This document shows, in pieces, positions 41,231 through 50,200 of a DNA stretch of 64,000 bases. Positions within the stretch are counted from its first letter, which is position 1; each line of letters starts with the position of its first letter. The notes beneath the pieces are model-generated. The model ran no database searches. It was not told the DNA's origin and was given only the letters and a program-made list of their open reading frames with translations. The DNA is taken from positions 42,486,920-42,550,919 of the forward strand of contig CM031626.1 of assembly GCA_018398815.1 (NCBI GenBank), in the 5' to 3' direction. Made by a program: the position numbers and the translations under genes. Origin of the DNA: Conus ventricosus (Eukaryota > Mollusca > Gastropoda > Neogastropoda > Conidae).

Positions 41231-44200
41231 AGAAATTGTTTAACACGAAGTTTTGTCTGCTACCGTTTCAGTCAAAAGCAGTAAGAAAACATTTCCCAGC
41301 ATGCCTTGCGTCCTTCACTTTGTCAAAGATAGGGACAAAATGGTCTTACGCGCCAAGGGGCAGCTCTTCCAAATCTTCAAAAGTTGCGAAAGTATTGTGA
41401 TTATGAAAAATTACAGGCTTTTTTGTCTGAGATATTACAGGTAGACAAATTTGGGGTAAACAGGTTTGTATTTGAGGGATCCAGGGATCGGATGTGGTGA
41501 TGAGATCCTGAGAGAAGATGTGTCTTAGAGATCTTTGTGAATGGGAAAGAGTGCATGGGAGATCCTGGATGAGTAAGAGAATGATTGTGAAGCAGAATGA
41601 TGGTGAAACCCTTGGATGTGATTGCCTGTTCCAGAGTCTGTGTTTTAGCAGCATGGCACATACATATTGCTGGGGTTTTGTAAGTGTACATGCATTCATT
41701 TGCACATTGATATATCTGTATACATCTGTTTACCAGTACCATTTCACCATATTCTGCACACGTTGGCGAAGAGACAGTGGATGAATACGGCGAACTTAAT
41801 ACATATTAAAAACATCTGAAGGGGAAGTTCTCGAGTGGTAACTGCACTTGCAGTGTGAAACCATTTTTGTTGGTGAACTACGACCTAAGAGCGACAACTC
41901 TGTGTACTCTCATATGCAAAATCTGGCTGCTGTCTTTGATGACATGCTGAGACACTGGAACGATTGCAGGAACTACAGGCCTTGAAGTGTTGATAAAGTG
42001 GGCGAGGGAGCCTGACTTTGTGCCAAAGCACACCGATGAATCAGGTCTGAAAGTATTTTTGTAATGAGAGAATCTATTTTCATAGATCTGCCTTCGAGAG
42101 GGATTATGATGGTCCCTCATGCAGCTAGTGAAGGGTTTTCATATTTAAAATATATGTGACCCGTTTCACAAAATGAGTTTAACTCGCAGGCAGCGAAAAG
42201 CGTAGAGGCCGGAAAAGGTGTGATAGGTCGAATTTGTCAATTTTTACTTTTAATCAAAAATGGAATGTTTAATCTTTAAACTACACATACGTGTAATCGG
42301 CACTTTATAATTCAATGGGAAAATGTATTTAAAATGCGTTTTAAGCCGATAACCCATAGCGATGATCCTTGGTAAACGCTAAAAGCAGACATGATTTTGA
42401 TCAACATTCGTGTAGAGCACCCTCGAAAGGGCCCCAGCATGTTGTACATCGTTGGAAGGTCATGAACTCTACTTTCTTTGTCACACATTCACTGCGTGAA
42501 AATCAGCCAATCCGAAACACTGTTTCGAAATCTTTGGCATAAACAAAAAGCGAAGTAGGTCGAGCCGATAGACCAATGAGGGATCGCGTTACGAACCTTT
42601 CATGGTAACCGCAGGGACATTGCGCTTAGGGTTGGCTGAAACCCATCTTTGTTTACGCCTTTCGCCACGAACAGCATGGCTTCGAAAACCACGATTTGCA
42701 AAGAAAGACTGTCTTTTTTGCTCAGTGCTGGTCAGTCTTCAACTCTACCAGCAGTAGATCAAGATGAATTGGGCAAACTGGTGACCGAATATTTCGCTGC
42801 AAGTGATTATGAAGACGAAGACACGCTTGACAGTGACGATGACTGCGAAACTTCGCCGGTCGATTCCGTGGAGCTTGACCCAACACAAGATGAAGTTGAC
42901 AAACCCTCGTCCACGTACAAGAAGTAAGAGAAGGTTTCAGAGTGTAATATGGATGTCGACAACGGCGTGCCAGCTATGCTACAAGAGCACAGACACGTCA
43001 TGTAAGGCGAATGGACATGGGTGTGTACAGATTAAATTTAATAAAAATTTTTTTTTTCTCTCACGGCTTGCTTTTTGTGTCAGAAAAAGGGCTATATAAA
43101 AACTTAGATAACAAGACAACTACAACATATTTTCACACCAATTTTTGTGTGCTATTGTGGCATGATGTGTTTTACCCTGGCACAAAATTTGGTAAAGATG
43201 GTGAAGTAGAAATACCTGTTGCTAAGGTAAAACTTCACTGAAGTGGTGACAATTTTCAAACTTGATTTTCTCAAAATGGCCATTTGCTATGTTACACACT
43301 TCAAACACCCATAACTTCCTTATTTTTAGGAGTAGAATGATACATTTCATATGAAAAGAAAGGTAATAATCTGGACATTTTGAAAATTACAATATCCTAA
43401 AATCTGTTAATTTCACCTTAAGACTCATTTTGTGAAACAGGTCACATATTTTCTTAATTTTATGTTCCCATTTTCTTCATCTTCAACCCCCTCACCCCCC
43501 CCCCCCCCCCTTTTTTTTTTTTTTAAATCTTTGCCAAGTCAATGCTATAATGACAGAAGAATGTTAGCCTGCACTTGTTTTCCCCCACTATTTAATTGTT
43601 CAGCATCTATTTTCGTGTTGGTACTGGAAGATCGGAGATTCCTGTACCCTCTGCCATATGTTGGTAGATGAACACGTAAACACCCCTTCCCCTCGCTTCC
43701 CCTCACCCTTCTGAGAATCTGTGTACACACTGTTAGTAGAAAATACACTCGGTCTGATAGAGAAGTACACCAATAATAGTTAGAGGGTAAACAGGTCTGG
43801 TACATACACATTACAGTGCATGTGATTAAGACAGTTATATATATAACCAACTGTCTATCTGTCTACATAAACATTTCAGTGCATGTGATTAAAGACAGTT
43901 ATATATAACAAACTGTCCGTCCATCTGTCTACATTTCACACTTCATGCATGTGATTAAAGACAGTTATATATAACAAACTGTCTGTCTGTCTGTCTACAT
44001 ACACACTTCATGCATGTGATTAAAGACAGTTATATATAACAAACTGTCCATCCGTCTGTCTACATACACACTTCATGCATGTGATTAAAGACAGTTATAT
44101 ATAACAAACTGTCTGTCCGTCTGTCTACATACACACTTCATGCATGTGATTAAAGACAGTTATATATAACAAACTGTCCATCCGTCTGTCTACATACACA

Positions 44201-47200
44201 CTTCATGCATGTGATTAAAGACAGTTATATATAACAAACTGTCTGTCTACGGTCACGTCAGATCCAAGATCCATGGAAGGGGTCTGTTCTGCAAGCGCAA
44301 CATCGACAACGGGGAGATGGTGATCGAGTACTCCGGTGAAATCATCCGATCCTCGCTCACTGATAAGAGAGAGAAATATTACGAGAGCAAAGTGAGTATT
44401 CCACCCCCCTTTGGCCACTGGGAGGTCCTGATTTTGGAACGGGGAAGGGAAGTGAAAAGAGAAAGTAAGCCTTGGCTAAGCCACGATTAGAGTGTTCTCA
44501 GTGGCTCCTCGTCACTTTAATTTAAAAGGAAAAAGACTTAAACAAGCAAAATGGTGGTTGCCCTTTTGTAAGTTTAGAGAGAGGAAAGATGTGAAGTAAA
44601 CATGAGAGTACGACCCTGTCGTGCAGTCCCAAATGGGAGTGAAACTCCACAGCATCAACTTCCTCATCCTCATCCTCATCAACAGACGTTAGAGAAGAAA
44701 GTAACCAATTCTGTGGCTCTCCATGCCACGCTGTCACGGTGACCTCAGTTTTGATTTCCTGTTGACATCCAAGCCCCTGGTGAGTCCATGTCCAGGCTGC
44801 TGGTGTTGACAAGTTTGTGGGGACTGTGGCTGGAGGATGTGGGGGGCTGTGGCTGGACGATGTGGGGACTGTGGCTGGACGATGTGGGGGCTGTGGCTGG
44901 AGGATGTGGGGGCTGTGGCTGGAGGATGTGGGGACTGTGGTTGGACGATGTGGGGGCTGTGGCTGGAGGATGTGGGGGCTGTGGCTGGAGGATGTGGGGG
45001 CTGTGGTTGGACGATGTGGGGACTGTGGCTGGAGGATGTGGGGGCTGTGGCTGGAGGATGTGGGGGCTGTCGTTGGACGATGTGGGGACTGTGGTTGGAG
45101 GATGTGGGGGCTGTCGTTGGAGGATGTGGGGGCTGTCATTGGACGATGTGGGGGCTGTCGTTGGACGATGTGGGGACTGTGGTTGGACGATGTGGGGACT
45201 GTGGTTGGATGATGTGGATGTGGGGGCTGTGGTTGGAGGATGTGGGGACTGTCGTTGGAGGATGTGGGGACTGTGGTTGGATGATGTGGGGACTGTCGGT
45301 GGACGATGTGGGGACTGTCGGTGGACGATGTGGGGACTGTCGGTGGACGATGTGGGGGCATCCTTTGAAGGGGGATGCTCACTGACACTGGCTCTGTGCC
45401 TCAGCAGTTACTGTCGTCAGAAGTGGGCTTGATGGGGAGTGGCCTGCCTGTGTTGGATCCAGAGGCACCACAGAGCACCACCGAAGTGACTCGGTAGTTG
45501 TGCAGTGTCTCATCTGGCGGGGTGCCTCATTACAACTTTGCATTGATTGCTTCCTTGTGGATAGGTGGTGCTGGGGCTGCAGCGGAATTAGCCGGGGTGT
45601 GGCTGTGGACATTGATCAGAATGAGCAGAGTGGTGGGGATTCCACTGAAGTGGCACAGAGAATGAGACCTTGAAAAACACAAAAGAAGAAAATGAACTAC
45701 ATGCCAAAGATTTCCTGCTTATCTGTTGAAACCTTTTTTTTTTTTTTTAATAAATTTTGATGCTTGCTACTCCTTAGAAAAATTCAAATGTTGCAGTATC
45801 TTTCAGATAACAGGCTGGTGGAAATTTCGTGAACTATATTTGCTTACTCAGCTGGCCAATGAAAAGAGTTCAGACTTCTCCAGTCCCTACACCAGATACA
45901 CCACTGGAGGCTCAGACTGGAGTTAGATCACACCAGTTTGAAAACAAGTTCAAGATATTTTCCTGGTGAGGGAGGGCATGTCTACCAACCCCTCTCCCCC
46001 ATCCCGCCATCCCCTCCTCCTGTAGAATTTCAGGGATTTTTGCTTTTCCTTAGTGTGAGTTCAGTATGTTGACATACAATGTATACTGTACATGTACAGA
46101 ATACAATATATAGCACAATGTGTGAAACAGTTTACGCTACCTATGGTGATGTATAAAAAAAAAAGATTTTGAAGCGTGTTTTCAATGGCTCTCATGTTGA
46201 CACTGTTTTTCCTCAGGGCATTGGCTGTTACATGTTCCGCATCGATGACTTTGAGGTGGTGGATGCGACCATGCACGGCAGCGCTGCGCGTTTCATCAAC
46301 CACTCATGCGAGGTCAGTGACTGGTCGGCGTGTAGTCCACGTCATGTGCTGCTTGGTCTGATCTGGTCATGTGACCTGACTGTGATCATTGCTTTGACGA
46401 ATGTTAGGACTCGTGCTGACAACTTGTGTCAGCTGCTGCCTGTCACAGGCAGACCAGTGCGTTCTTCTGGACATTGTCTTCTTCATTCACGCTGAGAAGT
46501 AATTCTGTGAAAGAAAAGTGACAAACAAACAGACAAAACTTGTTGGGGTATGTAAGCATGGGAAAAAGGATCGACTGCTTGGACAGATATTCAGAAATGG
46601 TTTGGGTTCTCAGCGTGGATAAAGTGATGTGAAACAGATTTTTTTTTATGCTGATGATTTTCGTCAGGAAACCAATGTGGATTATAGAAATGCTGTTCAG
46701 TGTAAGTAAACATTATCGGCGTTGTGCCCCAAGTAGGCAGACAACTGGATTATAGAAATGCTGTTCAGTGTAAAAAAAAAAACCTTATCGGCGTTGTGCT
46801 CCAATTAAGCAGACAAATGCATTGTAATATATTACTTTTGACCAGAGAGATATGAGACGCTTTGGTGCCTGTTAAGTCATGTCAGATGTTTTTGTAATGT
46901 CGCTGAAAACTGACAGTCATCATGTGCCTGTTGCAGCCCAACTGTTACTCGAAAGTAATCAGCGTGGACGGGAAGAAGCACATCGTCATCTTTGCCAACA
47001 GGACGTAAGATCATTTCTTCTTTCTGTGTGGATGCATGTTTGCGTGTGTGTGTGTTGAGGTGTACATGAGCGAGAGAAGTTAGCATGACAGAAAGTTAGT
47101 GTGAGTGTTTAAGCATATGTGCCTCTGTGTGTGTGTGTGTGTGTGCTTAAAACCTTAGGACCAGGTTAACAAAAAACAAAAAAAAGCATACAGCTTTGAG

Positions 47201-50200
47201 ACCAGACATAAGACTGATGACTTTAAACACAAATGTCAGTAATCAGTGCATCCCTGTGTCTCTCTGCCTGAAATACCTGAATTCCCAGCTGGCAGTTTAC
47301 TTGATTCAATGAGCGATTGAACTGCATAGAGAGTGAATACTGATCATAAACCTTTACTGTTGGCAGTGATGAGGAAGCAGGCTGGTTCTTAGAAAGTTTA
47401 ATTTCTTTTCTGACCTCTAACCCTGAAGGACAACTTTTATCTCAGCTGTATTGAAGATAAGTGGGTTGTAAAGGGAAAGAAGTGAATTATGAAGGGGGGG
47501 GGGGGGGGGGGAGGGGGGGATTATAAAGCCAGGGAAAGAAGTGGATTATAAAAGGGAGAAGTGGATTATAAAGGAAAAGTATGGATTACAAAGGGGAAGA
47601 AGTGAATTATGAAGGGGGGAGGGGGGGGGGTTATAAAGGGAAAGAAGTGGATTATAAAAGGGAGAAGTGGATTATAAAGGAAAAGTATGGATTACAAAGG
47701 GGAAGAAGTGAATTATGAAAGGGGGGTGGGGGGTGGAGAGTGGATTATAAAGAGAAAGAAGTGGATTAAAAGGGGGAAGGTGGATTATAAAGGGAAAAGT
47801 GGATTATAACGGGAAAGAAGTGGATTATGAAGGGGAAGGAGAGTGGATTATAACGGTAAAGAAGTGGATTATGAAGGGGGGAGGAGAGTGGATTATAAAG
47901 GGAAAAAAGTGGATTATGAAGGGGGGAGGAGAGTGGATTATAGAGGGAAAGAAGTGGATTATGAAAGGGGGAGGAGAGTGGATTATGAAGGAAAAGAAGT
48001 GGATTATGAAGGGGAGAGGAGAGTGGATTATAATCGGAAAGATGTGGATTATGAAGGGGGAGGGGGTGGATTATAAAGGAAAAGAAGTGGATTATGAAGG
48101 GGGAAGGTGGATTATGAAGGGGAAAGTGGATTAAAAAGGGAAAGAAGTGGATTATGAAGGGGGGAGGAGAGTGGATTATAAAGGAAAAGAAGTGGATTAT
48201 GAAGGGGGAAAGTGGATTAAAAAGGGAAAAAGTGGATTATGAGGGGGGGGGGGGTGGATTTTACAAGGAAGAAGTGGGGGGAAATAGAGGATAAAGGAAA
48301 GGTAAAGAAGTGGATTCTATAATAAAAAAAAAAAGAAGTGGACTATAATGAAAGAAGTGGACATAAAGGGAAAGAAGCGGACTGTACAGAGAAGGAAATG
48401 AATTATAAAGGGACAGAAGTGGACATAAAGGGAAAGAAGCGGACTGTACAGAGAAGGAAATGAATTATAAAGGGACAGAAGTGGACATAAAGGGAAAGAA
48501 GCGGACTGTACAGAGAAGGAAATGAATTATAAAGGGACAGAAGTGGACATAAAGGGAAAGAGCGGACTGTACAGAGAAGGAAATGAATTATAAAGGGACA
48601 GAAGTGGACATAAAGGGAAAGAAATGGGAATAGGAGACTTGATTGTTGAAACTCACTCTTTGCTTTTGATCCTTGTCTTTTTGTTTTAAATGTATATTAA
48701 CCCTTTCTGCTCCACAGCCATACAGGTTCTACTGTTGTTTTAAATGTATATTAACCCTTTCTGCTCCACAGCCATACAGGTTCTACTGTTGTTTTAAATG
48801 TATATTAACCCTTTCTGCCCACAGCCATACAGGTTCTACTGTTGTTTTAAATGTATATTAACCCTTTCTGCTCCACAGCCATACAGGTTCTACTCATGCT
48901 GTGGACTAGCAGTAAAAGTAGAACCTAATAATGTCACACTAAAACGCGTCTGACTTGTTTATTTTCAGGGGTGTGAATGCTTGGTATATTTTCAGGAGTA
49001 TGAATGCTCGGTTTATTTTCAGGGGTATGAATGGTCGGTGAAGGCTTAATCAGTCACTACATGACACTTAGACATTTAGTTATTTAATCACTTTTTTTTT
49101 TTAAATGTTGCAGCAACATTGAAGGGAGTTTCCAAACTAAGAAACACACACTTCAAGGGATTTTGATTTCAGAATCTCTTTTGTGAGGAGTGATGTAGGT
49201 CGTCGTTGTTGCTTTCATCCATCAAACTGCCTCCCATTTGCTTTGTAATTCCTTTCATGGTTCATCAACAACTCTGCAACTTCTGCCATCTCTTTCCGTG
49301 ATATGTGTTTGTTTTTGTTTCTTTATACTGATGAAAAGTAGCAGATTTGACTGGCTAGACAAAGCTATGCATTCATGCTTTAGATTTTTTTTTTGTAAAC
49401 TTCCACTGAGAAAGCTGACTATGCAAAGTACGAGTAACACCAACCTGGAGTAGTGCTTGGGTGGGAGTGTACTGGTGTCTGGTTTACAGTGGAAGTAAGG
49501 CGGTACTTGGTACCTGGGATGGATGGGTTAAAGCGTGGATCAGACTCAGTTCTGGAAGCTTTCTTGCGTTTCATTTTATTAATCAGATGGGCCATGATCC
49601 TTTGGACTAGGTGGACTGTGTTTCACGATCCTGGCAAAGAAGAAACAGTTTTGTGCCATTGCATTCGGGCTGTTCCTTTTACACCCATTCTTATCTTTTT
49701 AAAAGGTGAAGAAGCTCCATGGTGCATTCCATGTCATGTACCACTCACAGTGAAACATATTCTTTTTGAGCGTTTTTGCACGATGTGAGACATAAACACT
49801 TTAAAAGCAGACTCCGTGAAAACCTTGTTCAGATGCTCCACCTGATGTGATATTTGACTGTCTGAAAGAGATTTACATTTTTCATCCGATCTAAGATTTT
49901 ACAGAAGAAAGATTTAAAAAAAAATTTCCAATGTGTTTTAGAAGGTGTATTTTAAGGGTTTGTGTGCATGAGGTTGGTTGGTTGGTTGTTTTTAATGACT
50001 TCAACACAGTGACAGCACTGATATGGCTCTCTCCCGGTCGCTGGGCTATACACGCATTACCTTACCTTACCTTTGTACTCCCCAGGTGGTTGACTTCACC
50101 TCAGTTCTGTTATGCTACTGTATTGAGGGGGTGTTCTGTTATGCTACTGTATTGAGGGGTGTTGTTCTGTTATTCTACTGTATTGAGGGGGTTGTTCTGT

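Noticed and set aside
44522..45432. Overlapping 130-288 codon frames on both strands
   Set aside because: Produced by the 22-bp minisatellite; the same motif appears in all frames.
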